Shown here: piece by piece, positions 1-6,764 of the stretch
How the letters are laid out: every line of letters starts with the position of its first letter
Numbering within the stretch: the stretch's first letter is position 1
DNA from: Pseudomonadota bacterium
GTDB taxonomy: Bacteria > Pseudomonadota > Alphaproteobacteria > Parvibaculales > Parvibaculaceae
Direction: 5' to 3'
Assembly (NCBI GenBank): GCA_021780275.1
Contig: JAJXZC010000019.1
Location: 1 to 11,303 of the forward strand
Length of the DNA stretch: 11,303 nucleotides
Translations under genes and position numbers: made by a program
Notes under the pieces: generated by a model
Seen by the model: only the letters and a program-made list of their open reading frames with translations
Database searches by the model: none
What the model was told of the DNA's origin: nothing

Positions 1-1
1 C

Positions 2-937
2 TCGATCAAGACCGCCTTCACGAGCTTCCTCACCTTCGGCGACGGGCCGACGGATGCGGTGATGGTCAACAATGCCGAATGGCTGGAGAAGCTCGAATAC
101 ATCTCCTTCCTGCGCGACTATGGCCGGCACTTCTCGGTCAACCGCATGCTCTCCTTCGACAGCGTGAAGCTGCGCCTCGACCGCGAGCAGCCGCTCTCCT
201 TCCTCGAATTCAACTACATGATCCTGCAGGCCTATGACTTCGTGGAGCTGGGCAAGCGATATGGCTGCCGCCTGCAGATGGGCGGTTCGGACCAGTGGGG
301 CAATATCGTCAACGGGCTGGAACTGGGACGCCGCGCGGCGAACCTCGATCTCTTCGCCGTCACCTGCCCGCTCATCACCACGGCCTCCGGCGCGAAGATG
401 GGCAAGACCGCCGCCGGCGCCGTCTGGCTCAATGCCGACATGCGTTCGCCCTTCGACTACTGGCAGTTCTGGCGCAACACCGAAGACGCCGATGTCGAGC
501 GCTTCCTGAAGCTCTTCACCGAATTGCCGCTCGGTGAGATCTCCCGCCTTGGAAAGCTCGAAGGCGCGGAACTCAACGAGGCGAAGAAGATTCTCGCCAC
601 CGAAGCGACCGCCATGCTCCATGGCCGCGGGGAAGCGGAAAAGGCGGCGAGTGCCGCGCGCACCGCTTTCGAGCAAGGCGGCATCAGTGCCGACATGCCG
701 ACCGTCGAAGTCGATTTCGGTGCCGGCATCGGCGTGCTGAGCGCCGTCGTCGCCGCTGGCCTTGCCGCATCGAACGGCGAAGTGCGCCGCCTCATCAAGG
801 GCGGCGGCGTGAAGATCAACGACAAGCAGGTGACCGACGAGAAGTCGATCATCACGGTCGCCGATCTCACTGAACAGAAGGTCGTGAAAGTTTCGGTCGG
901 ACAGAAAAAGCATGTTCTGCTGAAGCCGAAGGCCTGA
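2..937 (+). CDS. tyrS: Tyrosyl-tRNA synthetase, C-terminal part (5' end outside window)
   Basis: This class I aminoacyl-tRNA synthetase charges tRNA-Tyr with tyrosine in the cytoplasm. The reading frame is open from base 2 with no start needed, so the gene enters from the left edge; 311 residues are visible. Bacterial TyrRS is usually a little over 400 residues, so roughly 100 N-terminal residues, including the HIGH-like motif, lie outside. Visible landmarks are [13 protein letters not shown], the tyrosine-pocket motif GSDQWGNI, the KMSKS-loop equivalent KMGKT (E. coli-like TyrRS also has GKT here), and a C-terminal S4 RNA-binding domain with [15 protein letters not shown]. The stop is TGA. 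A GTG/ATG pair at 59-64 could be mistaken for a start, but homology clearly continues upstream of it. The gene converges on the minus-strand AsmA-like gene, and a strong hairpin terminator follows 26 bp after the stop. Confidence 0.97.
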   Translation, partial: SIKTAFTSFLTFGDGPTDAVMVNNAEWLEKLEYISFLRDYGRHFSVNRMLSFDSVKLRLDREQPLSFLEFNYMILQAYDFVELGKRYGCRLQMGGSDQWGNIVNGLELGRRAANLDLFAVTCPLITTASGAKMGKTAAGAVWLNADMRSPFDYWQFWRNTEDADVERFLKLFTELPLGEISRLGKLEGAELNEAKKILATEATAMLHGRGEAEKAASAARTAFEQGGISADMPTVEVDFGAGIGVLSAVVAAGLAASNGEVRRLIKGGGVKINDKQVTDEKSIITVADLTEQKVVKVSVGQKKHVLLKPKA

Positions 938-963
938 GACGCACATCGAACGCACAAAAGAAA

Positions 964-991
964 AAGCCCTCTCCGGTCAGGGAGAGGGCTT
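964..991. terminator. Bidirectional intrinsic terminator between tyrS and the AsmA-like gene
   Basis: A perfect 11-bp stem (964-974 with 981-991) closes a 6-base loop. Read on the plus strand it is preceded by an A-run and followed by only a weak TATT. Read on the minus strand the stem is followed by TTTTTCTTTT, a strong U-tract. It therefore looks optimised for the minus-strand transcript coming from the AsmA-like gene, although it can probably stop tyrS transcription as well. Confidence 0.85.
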
Positions 992-994
992 ATT

Positions 995-1020
995 CGCGCC
1001 TCGTGGGGGCAGGAGGCGCG
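995..1020. repeat. Second hairpin, 8-bp stem, adjacent to the terminator
   Basis: An 8-bp inverted repeat (CGCGCCTC at 995-1002, GAGGCGCG at 1013-1020) encloses a 10-base G-rich loop. It begins only three bases after the terminator stem. It has no T-run on either side, so it is not an independent intrinsic terminator. It may stabilise the tyrS mRNA 3' end or be incidental in GC-rich DNA. Confidence 0.5.
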
Positions 1021-1102
1021 CAAGGTAGGCCGCGGTTTTCCCGCTGTTGGTTATTTCCCGAGCGCCGAATTTCCGCGCTGCTGATTGTCAGGTAATTTTA
1101 TA

Positions 1103-1121
1103 TGCGGAGCAGACCTCCGCA
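1103..1121 (-). terminator. Possible weak terminator hairpin just after the AsmA-like gene
   Basis: A perfect 7-bp stem (TGCGGAG / CTCCGCA) surrounds a 5-base loop, starting 27 bases downstream of the minus-strand stop codon. On the minus strand it is followed by an A/T-rich stretch (ATAAAATTA) rather than a clean T-run. It could be a first, leaky terminator ahead of the stronger one at 964-991, or simply an mRNA 3'-end stabilising hairpin. Confidence 0.35.
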
Positions 1122-1148
1122 ATCCAAATCGACAGGCCGCGCCGAGTA

Positions 1149-4100
1149 TTATGGTTTCGGCGCCGCTTCTGCAGGCTTTGGCGCGGCACCATCAACAGGT
1201 TTGTCAGTAGACGGCTGTTCCGGCGGCAACGTGCTTGAGAACTCGAAAATCCGCCGCAGGAATCCCGGCGCAATTGCCGAAAGCGGATTCACGATCACGC
1301 TCGGATCGTCGATATTCCCCTTCACCGCATAGGTGAAGCCGAAAATTCCCTCGCCTTCGCGGCCTACGATCAGCGGCCCGAGCAAAGGCACCTTTCCAAG
1401 GACGGAGTTGACCGTATAGGCGGGAACGAGCGTTCCCTCCATCTGCGCGACATTGGCGGACCGGTCCACCTGGCCGTTCAGGGTCAGGCCTATGGCGGGG
1501 CCCGACATGCGCGCGTCCTCGACATGGATGCGATGGCCCGTCGCGCGGAACGGAAGCTTGAGCGTGTCGAAGAAAATGCCCTCGCCGGTCAGCGTATCGC
1601 TGATGCCGGTCAGCGAACCGAGCGTGAGTATCCTGGCGAGAACCGGCGCGTTGACGATGCGGAACTTCGACGCCGAAATCTCGCCGGAAAGCGGCGAGCC
1701 GGGCTTCGTATCGTCGAACGTGGCATCGACGGTCAGATCGCCGCCCTGCACGCTGGTGTAGAGATCGAGCGCCCGGAATACGAGCCCGGCATCGCTCGAA
1801 CGCAGCGAAAAATTCCGTGTACGGTTCGGCGCCTGCTTGATCGAGGTTGAAAGCCGGCTGCGTCCTTTGTCCAACGCAAGAAGATCTATCAGATAGACGT
1901 CGCCATCGAGCAGCGCAATCCGCGCATCGAGATCGGTGACCTTCTCACCGTTCTGCGCCAGCACCTCACCGATGCGGGCGCGGATTGCAGTCCGCAATGT
2001 GGTGTCCTGCTCCATCTCCGGCGTGATGAGGCGTGTCGCGGCCCTTTCGGCCTCATCCTTGTCGCCCGTTCCGGAGATGAAGTTGTGGAGCAGCCCCCGC
2101 GCATCGGCCTTCGGGCCTTCGATATCGACGACGAGCTGCCCACCCTCGTCGCGCCGCGCCTTGATCGCAAGATCGTTGCTCGGCCCGAGCTTCACGGTCG
2201 GCACATTCGCGGAAAGAATGCGGTTCTTCTTGTCGATGGCAAAGGCGCCGCGGACATTCATCCCCGCGCCAGAGAACACGAAATCGGTAAAGCTGAAAGC
2301 GTCGGGTGAGAATCCGATCTTGAGATCGACCGTCGCAGGCGTGCCCTTCGGCTTTTCCCAGCCGAGCTGACTGACCTTCGCTATCGCATGGGTCAATTCT
2401 GCATGCACGACGGCGCTGTCGATCTTTGCGCCCGAGCCGATAAGCTTTGCGTGAATATCCGGCGAGCCGGAAACCCAATCGGTGAGGCCGAGGCCAACGG
2501 CCTTGCGTTCGTCGTCGTCGAGCTTGCCCGAAAGATCGAAGATGGAGCCCGGCCCCTTGGTGTGGACGAAACTCTCCGTCCAGACGATGTCGAGCGGCGA
2601 GGTGCCGTTGAGGCTGACATGACCCTTCGCCTTGAGGCCCGAGCGCTGCACGTCGATGTCGAGCGTGCCGTCGGTGATCGACAGGTCTTTCTGGATGTTC
2701 GGAATGCCGACCTTTTCGGCATGCGCCGTGCCCGAGAACTGGACGTCATCCATCTTGACGCCCTTGGAGAGCGGCAGGCGGAGCTGCGCGTTGATCTTGC
2801 CCGTACCGGCGATGGTCGCGGGATCGAGGCCGAAGCCGCGAATGAGCTTCAACGGCTCATGATCGAGCAGCGCCAGAATATCGGCCGTGGCGGCATCAGC
2901 TGTGAATTCGATGTCGCCGATGCTGTGCTTGTTGCTCAGTGCACCATCGGCAAAATGGCCATTGGAGACGGCGATGGAACGGTTGGGCGCAACTGTCACG
3001 GTCGCCGCGGAGACCCAGGCGTCAAAACGGTCGCCCTGCAAGGTGCCGCGCGCGGAAACGCCGGTCATATGCGGCATGGCGTCGAGATAGGCGACATCCG
3101 TCCCGTTTACGTTGAAATTGAACCTGATGCGCTCATTGGGGATCGCCATGCCCGCATCGGCATCCGCAAACATGTCGGCCGGCACATCGACAGCGAAGTC
3201 GCCCTTTTCGAGCATGCCGCCATGCAGGTTCTGCTCCACCCATTCACGCGCGTTCGGCGAAAGCGGCAACGGCCAGATTGTGCGCACGGTGTCGACGGGA
3301 ATGGAGCCAATCTCGCCCTTCATGCGCACAGCGGGCGAGCGCGGGCCGTTTTCGATGGTGCCTGCCGCCGTGATCTTGCCGCCCGCAATGCCGAGCGTGA
3401 TGTCCTCGACCGAGATCGCCCGCTTGTCGAAATCGAGAAGCGCCGCGACATGCGCCTTGTCGAGTTCGAAATGCCCCTGGAAAAAGCCCGGCACGTCGGT
3501 CGTCGTCTTGCCCGCCGTCAGATCCACCTTGGCCGTGGAAATATGAAGACCGGCGCCAAGCACATAATCGACATGGCCTGTGAGCGATGCGCTGTGCGGC
3601 CCCGCCTGAAGTACGAGTTCATGCACCTCGATGCGGCGGGCAGGAGCGTCGAGCGAAAGCTCCGCCCGCGCACGCTCCAGAGCCACCGGCGCCTGCTGAA
3701 GCGCGGGGAGAACGAAATTGCCCTTGCCGGCGTCGATGGTCAGCCGCGCCGAAACGACGTCGCCACTGGGCCGCATTTCGAGTGTGCCCTTCGCGTCGAG
3801 CGGCGCGTCAAAGAGCATGTAATCGGCGAGGTCGGGCATGGCGCGGGCAAGGGCCGACGGCACGATGTTGGTCGCGCGCATATCGACCTGCACCGCCTTG
3901 CCGCCAATGGGCATGGCGCCGTTGAGTTCGAGGTGCCCCGTCGTGTCAGCGATCCGCACATCGGCTGAGAGGTGGCCGGCAAGCCCCCCATCGCCGCGAT
4001 AGAGGATGAGATTTGCATTCGGCGCCTCAAAGGTCGCGCCGTTCACCTCGTCCACCAGACGCAGCGTGGCGTTCTCGATGCCCACATGCCGGAGATGCGC

Positions 4101-4793
4101 GAGCATCGGGATGCTCTTGTCGTCCGTCGCCAGCGCCGCGAAGAGAGGGCCCACAAAGCCCGCAGCCTCGCCCCGCTCAGGCTTCGCTTCCGGGGTGGCG
4201 CCCGCAGCGGCGAGACCCAGCGAAATGCCCTCGGGCCGCCGCACGATGGCCAGGCTGACGCCATAAAAGTCGACATAGGTGGGCGATATCTGCCCGATGA
4301 GAAGCGCCGGCACGCTCAGGCGGAATGACATTTCCGGCGCCGCCGCAACCTCGTTCTTGTCCGCTCCGACAAGATGGACGTCGAGAAGTCGCAGGCCGAG
4401 TTGCCGCTTCTCCGGCAGCCAGCGCAGCACAGTATCGCCGATAGTCAGCTTCCCGCCGCCAAGCTCGCTGCGGGCGCTATCCTGAATGATTTCGGTAAGT
4501 ATCGGGAGCGAGATCGGTCCGCCGGACAGGCGCCATGCGAGTACGCCAAGCAGCACTGCCGTCGCCGCAACGGCAACGCCCAGAACCTCCAATGCTATCT
4601 TGCTCGTCCGGCGTATCAAGAAAGGCCCAGTCCCTCTCGCTCGTCTGGCATCACCCGAATCGTCCCCGAATGGCAGGCTTCCAATGAGATCCGGGGCACG
4701 GACGGAGTGCCGCGACGAGGTCTCTTCCGCTCTTTTACCCGCAGCGTCGGGGGAAGTCTCCCAAATTGGCGATGCCCGCGCGATGAGTTCCAA
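1149..4793 (-). CDS. AsmA/YhdP-like envelope protein (DUF3971 and AsmA-like C-terminal)
   Basis: This is a large repeat-built envelope protein of the AsmA/YhdP/TamB type. Relatives are anchored in the inner membrane, span the periplasm as a beta-rich groove, and are implicated in phospholipid transport to the outer membrane. What is visible: about 65 charged N-terminal residues, one membrane helix near residues 67-87, then about 1100 mostly beta-strand residues. The family signature LVPAYTVNSVLGKVPLLGP, GEGIFGF and VNPLSAIAPGFLR falls near residues 1122-1180. A Pro/Ala/Lys-rich tail follows. The assigned start is TTG and has no clear ribosome site; no ATG or GTG occurs in frame before the membrane helix, so the N-terminus is uncertain. 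It is divergent from bcp and transcribed alone. Assignment to the broad family is confident; the substrate is inference. Confidence 0.9.
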   Translation of the reverse strand: MELIARASPIWETSPDAAGKRAEETSSRHSVRAPDLIGSLPFGDDSGDARRARGTGPFLIRRTSKIALEVLGVAVAATAVLLGVLAWRLSGGPISLPILTEIIQDSARSELGGGKLTIGDTVLRWLPEKRQLGLRLLDVHLVGADKNEVAAAPEMSFRLSVPALLIGQISPTYVDFYGVSLAIVRRPEGISLGLAAAGATPEAKPERGEAAGFVGPLFAALATDDKSIPMLAHLRHVGIENATLRLVDEVNGATFEAPNANLILYRGDGGLAGHLSADVRIADTTGHLELNGAMPIGGKAVQVDMRATNIVPSALARAMPDLADYMLFDAPLDAKGTLEMRPSGDVVSARLTIDAGKGNFVLPALQQAPVALERARAELSLDAPARRIEVHELVLQAGPHSASLTGHVDYVLGAGLHISTAKVDLTAGKTTTDVPGFFQGHFELDKAHVAALLDFDKRAISVEDITLGIAGGKITAAGTIENGPRSPAVRMKGEIGSIPVDTVRTIWPLPLSPNAREWVEQNLHGGMLEKGDFAVDVPADMFADADAGMAIPNERIRFNFNVNGTDVAYLDAMPHMTGVSARGTLQGDRFDAWVSAATVTVAPNRSIAVSNGHFADGALSNKHSIGDIEFTADAATADILALLDHEPLKLIRGFGLDPATIAGTGKINAQLRLPLSKGVKMDDVQFSGTAHAEKVGIPNIQKDLSITDGTLDIDVQRSGLKAKGHVSLNGTSPLDIVWTESFVHTKGPGSIFDLSGKLDDDERKAVGLGLTDWVSGSPDIHAKLIGSGAKIDSAVVHAELTHAIAKVSQLGWEKPKGTPATVDLKIGFSPDAFSFTDFVFSGAGMNVRGAFAIDKKNRILSANVPTVKLGPSNDLAIKARRDEGGQLVVDIEGPKADARGLLHNFISGTGDKDEAERAATRLITPEMEQDTTLRTAIRARIGEVLAQNGEKVTDLDARIALLDGDVYLIDLLALDKGRSRLSTSIKQAPNRTRNFSLRSSDAGLVFRALDLYTSVQGGDLTVDATFDDTKPGSPLSGEISASKFRIVNAPVLARILTLGSLTGISDTLTGEGIFFDTLKLPFRATGHRIHVEDARMSGPAIGLTLNGQVDRSANVAQMEGTLVPAYTVNSVLGKVPLLGPLIVGREGEGIFGFTYAVKGNIDDPSVIVNPLSAIAPGFLRRIFEFSSTLPPEQPSTDKPVDGAAPKPAEAAPKP

Positions 4794-4842
4794 TGGCGCG
4801 GTTTACGAGCATGTGTTTTTGCCCCCAAATGGCGCCTGCGAC

Positions 4843-4860
4843 GGGCGGCAGGTGCCGCCC
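4843..4860. promoter_or_regulatory. Perfect inverted repeat in the divergent AsmA-like/bcp intergenic region
   Basis: GGGCGGCA and TGCCGCCC form a perfect 8-bp inverted repeat separated by two bases, 33 bases upstream of the bcp start codon. No T-run follows on either strand, so it is not a terminator. As DNA it could be an operator shared by the two divergent genes; as RNA it would form a short hairpin (6-bp stem, 6-base loop) in the bcp leader. I could not place convincing -35/-10 boxes around it. Confidence 0.35.
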
Positions 4861-4893
4861 CGACAATTGAGACATCCGACTGGAGGCGAGTTA

Positions 4894-5700
4894 ATGGCGA
4901 AAGCGATTTCTGCTAAAAAGTCCGGCGTAAAGACGAAGACCAGCAAGGCGGCCCCGAAAGCGAAAGCCCCTGCAGCGAAGAAGCCGGTGGTCAAGGCCAA
5001 GCCCGCCGCCGCTGCAAAAAAGGCCCCTGCGAAGAAAGCGGCAGCGAAGCCCGTGGCAAAGAAGCCTGCTGCCAAGAAGGCGACAGCCAAAAAGGCACCC
5101 GCGAAGAAACCCGCTGTGAAGAAGACCGAAGTGAAGAAAGCAGAACCCGCCGCCAAACCGGCTGCGAAAGCCCCGGCCGCCAAGGCCAAGGCGGCACCGA
5201 AGGCCAAAGCCGCGCCCAAGGCCGCGCCTGCCTCCACGCTTCCCGCCGAGGGCCAGAAGGCCCCCGACTTCTTCCTGCCCGCCGATGACGGCAGCACCGT
5301 TTCGCTGGCGGACCTCGCAGGGAAAAAGATTGTCCTCTACTTCTACCCCAAGGACGACACGCCGGGCTGCACCGTCGAGGCCATCGCCTTTTCGGCGCAG
5401 AAAGCCGCCTTCGAAGCGGCCAATGCCGTGGTCCTCGGCGTCTCGAAGGATTCGATCAAGGCGCACTGCAAGTTCAGAGACAAGCACAACCTGACCGTCC
5501 GCCTTCTCTCCGACGAGACGGGCGGAATGCTGGAGGCCTACGGTGTCTGGGTCGAGAAGAGCCAGTATGGCCGGACCTATATGGGCATCGCCCGCACGAC
5601 CTTCCTGATCGACGAGAAAGGCACCGTCGCGAAGGTCTGGCCGAAGGTGAAGGTCGACGGCCATGCCGACGACGTGCTCGCCGCCGTGAAAAGCCTCTGA
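4894..5700 (+). CDS. bcp: Bcp/PrxQ-type thiol peroxidase with a histone-H1-like N-terminal tail
   Basis: This is a thioredoxin-fold peroxiredoxin that reduces hydrogen and organic peroxides using thioredoxin. The start is ATG at 4894, chosen because GGAGG lies seven bases before it; the frame stays open upstream to 4486 but there it only overlaps the divergent gene. Length is 268 residues against about 155 for ordinary Bcp. Residues 1-113 are a low-complexity Lys/Ala/Pro tail (36 lysines in the first 110 residues, two acidic) made of AAKK, APAKK and KKPA-like units, resembling histone H1/HU-tail proteins. The peroxiredoxin domain starts near residue 117 (EGQKAPDFFLPADDG). The peroxidatic cysteine is C159 in DDTPGCTVEA; the usual resolving cysteine five residues later is Ile, and the only other cysteine is C192 (KAHCKF). 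The C-terminus carries YGRTYMGIARTTFLID. A DUF455 gene follows 18 bp later, probably in one operon. Confidence 0.93.
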   Translation: MAKAISAKKSGVKTKTSKAAPKAKAPAAKKPVVKAKPAAAAKKAPAKKAAAKPVAKKPAAKKATAKKAPAKKPAVKKTEVKKAEPAAKPAAKAPAAKAKAAPKAKAAPKAAPASTLPAEGQKAPDFFLPADDGSTVSLADLAGKKIVLYFYPKDDTPGCTVEAIAFSAQKAAFEAANAVVLGVSKDSIKAHCKFRDKHNLTVRLLSDETGGMLEAYGVWVEKSQYGRTYMGIARTTFLIDEKGTVAKVWPKVKVDGHADDVLAAVKSL

Positions 5701-5718
5701 GAGACGGATCGGGACGAG

Positions 5719-6561
5719 ATGAGCGAAGCCCTGACCGCGCCCTTCATTGCCGAAGGGGCTTCGCTCGCCGAGGCCGCCCGAGCCGTGCTCGAATGTCCGG
5801 ATGCGGACGAGAAGGCGCGCCGCGCGCATGAGGCGGCAAGGCTCTGGCGCGCGGGCGCTCTCACCCTCGCGCCGGGCGAGATGCCGCTCCGACCGAACCG
5901 CCCTGGACGGCCAGAGCTTCTGGCGCCCAACCAGATGCCGCGCCGGACCTTCAAGGGACCGCGCGGGCGCTTCGCCCTTCTCCATGCGCTTGCTCATATC
6001 GAGCTCAATGCGATCGACCTCGCTTTCGACATAGCAGGCCGCTTTGCGGGTCGAAGTGTCGGAGAGACGCCCCTGCCCCGCGCCTTCTTCGACGACTGGG
6101 TCGAGGTCGGCGACGACGAGGCCCGCCACTTCGCTGCCATCCAGGCCCGGCTCCGGGCGATGGGTGGATGCTATGGCGACCTCCCGGCCCATGACGGGCT
6201 CTGGCAGGCGGCGGAGGAAACGCGGCACGATGCGCTCGCTCGTCTGGCCGTCGTGCCCCTCGTCCTCGAGGCGCGAGGCCTCGACGTGACGCCCCCCATG
6301 ATCGAAAGGTTAATGGGCGCGGGCGACCATGACAGCGCCGACATATTGCGGATGATCTATCGCGAGGAGCAGCAACATGTTGCGGCGGGCGCGCGGTGGT
6401 TCAACTATCTGTGCGAAGCAGGCAAGCTCGACCCGCAGGCGACGTTTCAAACGCTGGTGCGCAAGCATTTCCGGGGTTTGCTGAAACCGCCATTCAACAC
6501 CGACGCCCGCGACGCCGCGGGGCTGGAACGGTCGTTTTACGAACCCCTGTCTTCGCGCTGA
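5719..6561 (+). CDS. DUF455 family ferritin-like protein
   Basis: This is a 280-residue protein of the DUF455 family, helical ferritin-like proteins expected to bind a di-iron centre. The biochemical role is not established; MiaE-like tRNA hydroxylase chemistry has been suggested only by fold. Likely metal ligands are visible in four helices: HIELNAID (H93, E95), DDEARHF (E134, H137), the family hallmark LEARGLDVTPP (E184) and REEQQH (E217, H220). The C-terminal KPPFNTDARDAAGL is also typical of the family. Length is normal for the family. The start is ATG at 5719, preceded by a weak GGGACGAG site. It lies 18 bp after bcp on the same strand, so co-transcription is likely. Pairing an iron-binding protein with a peroxidase suggests a shared oxidative-stress context, but that is inference. 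Confidence 0.9.
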   Translation: MSEALTAPFIAEGASLAEAARAVLECPDADEKARRAHEAARLWRAGALTLAPGEMPLRPNRPGRPELLAPNQMPRRTFKGPRGRFALLHALAHIELNAIDLAFDIAGRFAGRSVGETPLPRAFFDDWVEVGDDEARHFAAIQARLRAMGGCYGDLPAHDGLWQAAEETRHDALARLAVVPLVLEARGLDVTPPMIERLMGAGDHDSADILRMIYREEQQHVAAGARWFNYLCEAGKLDPQATFQTLVRKHFRGLLKPPFNTDARDAAGLERSFYEPLSSR

Positions 6562-6562
6562 C

Positions 6563-6592
6563 TGGCCCGTGGATTATTGGCCCGGGGATTAA
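6563..6592. repeat. Tandem 15-bp direct repeat just after the DUF455 stop
   Basis: Two back-to-back copies of a 15-base unit, TGGCCCGTGGATTAT and TGGCCCGGGGATTAA, differ at two positions. They begin two bases after the DUF455 stop codon. They could be a small duplication or a direct-repeat protein-binding site upstream of the M23 operon. No terminator structure is evident here. Confidence 0.5.
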
Positions 6593-6633
6593 AAGCCTTT
6601 TCTTTCCTGTCCCATTAGGCGACAGTATTTTCT

Positions 6634-6651
6634 ATCGTCGGGGGCGACGAT
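6634..6651. repeat. Small perfect hairpin upstream of the M23 operon
   Basis: ATCGTCG, a GGGG loop and CGACGAT form a perfect 7-bp hairpin in the middle of the 203-bp gap between the DUF455 and M23 genes. No T-run follows on the plus strand. It may be a weak terminator remnant, an operator, or a chance palindrome. The rest of the gap is A/T-richer than its surroundings, as expected for a promoter region, but I could not assign -35/-10 boxes with confidence. Confidence 0.4.
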
Positions 6652-6764
6652 CGCCACATCAATGGAATGTTAATCATAGCGGTAAAGACTTCCGCCTGTG
6701 ATGTAACCGTCACGTAAATCCATTGATATGCGCGCGGTTCGAATTTGTGTTGGGGGTATGGCGC

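Noticed and set aside
2388..3968. A 526-codon open frame on the plus strand, antisense to the AsmA-like gene
   Set aside because: It lies entirely opposite a well-supported gene, has an arginine/histidine-rich composition typical of antisense frames in GC-rich DNA, and shows no recognisable domain.
4486..4893. In-frame upstream extension of bcp to 404 codons
   Set aside because: The extension overlaps the divergent AsmA-like gene and has no homology-like features, while ATG 4894 has a well-placed GGAGG.
4930..5230. Possible DNA repeat array or CRISPR-like structure in the bcp 5' region
   Set aside because: The repetition comes from lysine/alanine codons in a translated tail; the units are irregular in length and there are no spacers.
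4891..6228. A 445-codon open frame on the minus strand, antisense to bcp and DUF455
   Set aside because: It runs across two confidently identified genes and their junction; its glycine/arginine/leucine-rich N- and C-terminal parts mirror the antisense of the lysine-rich tail and contain no known motif.
6700..6716. GTGA-N8-TCAC near 6699-6714 as a CRP/FNR-type operator
   Set aside because: The half-sites are separated by eight bases rather than the six needed for a CRP-like site, so the match is not convincing.
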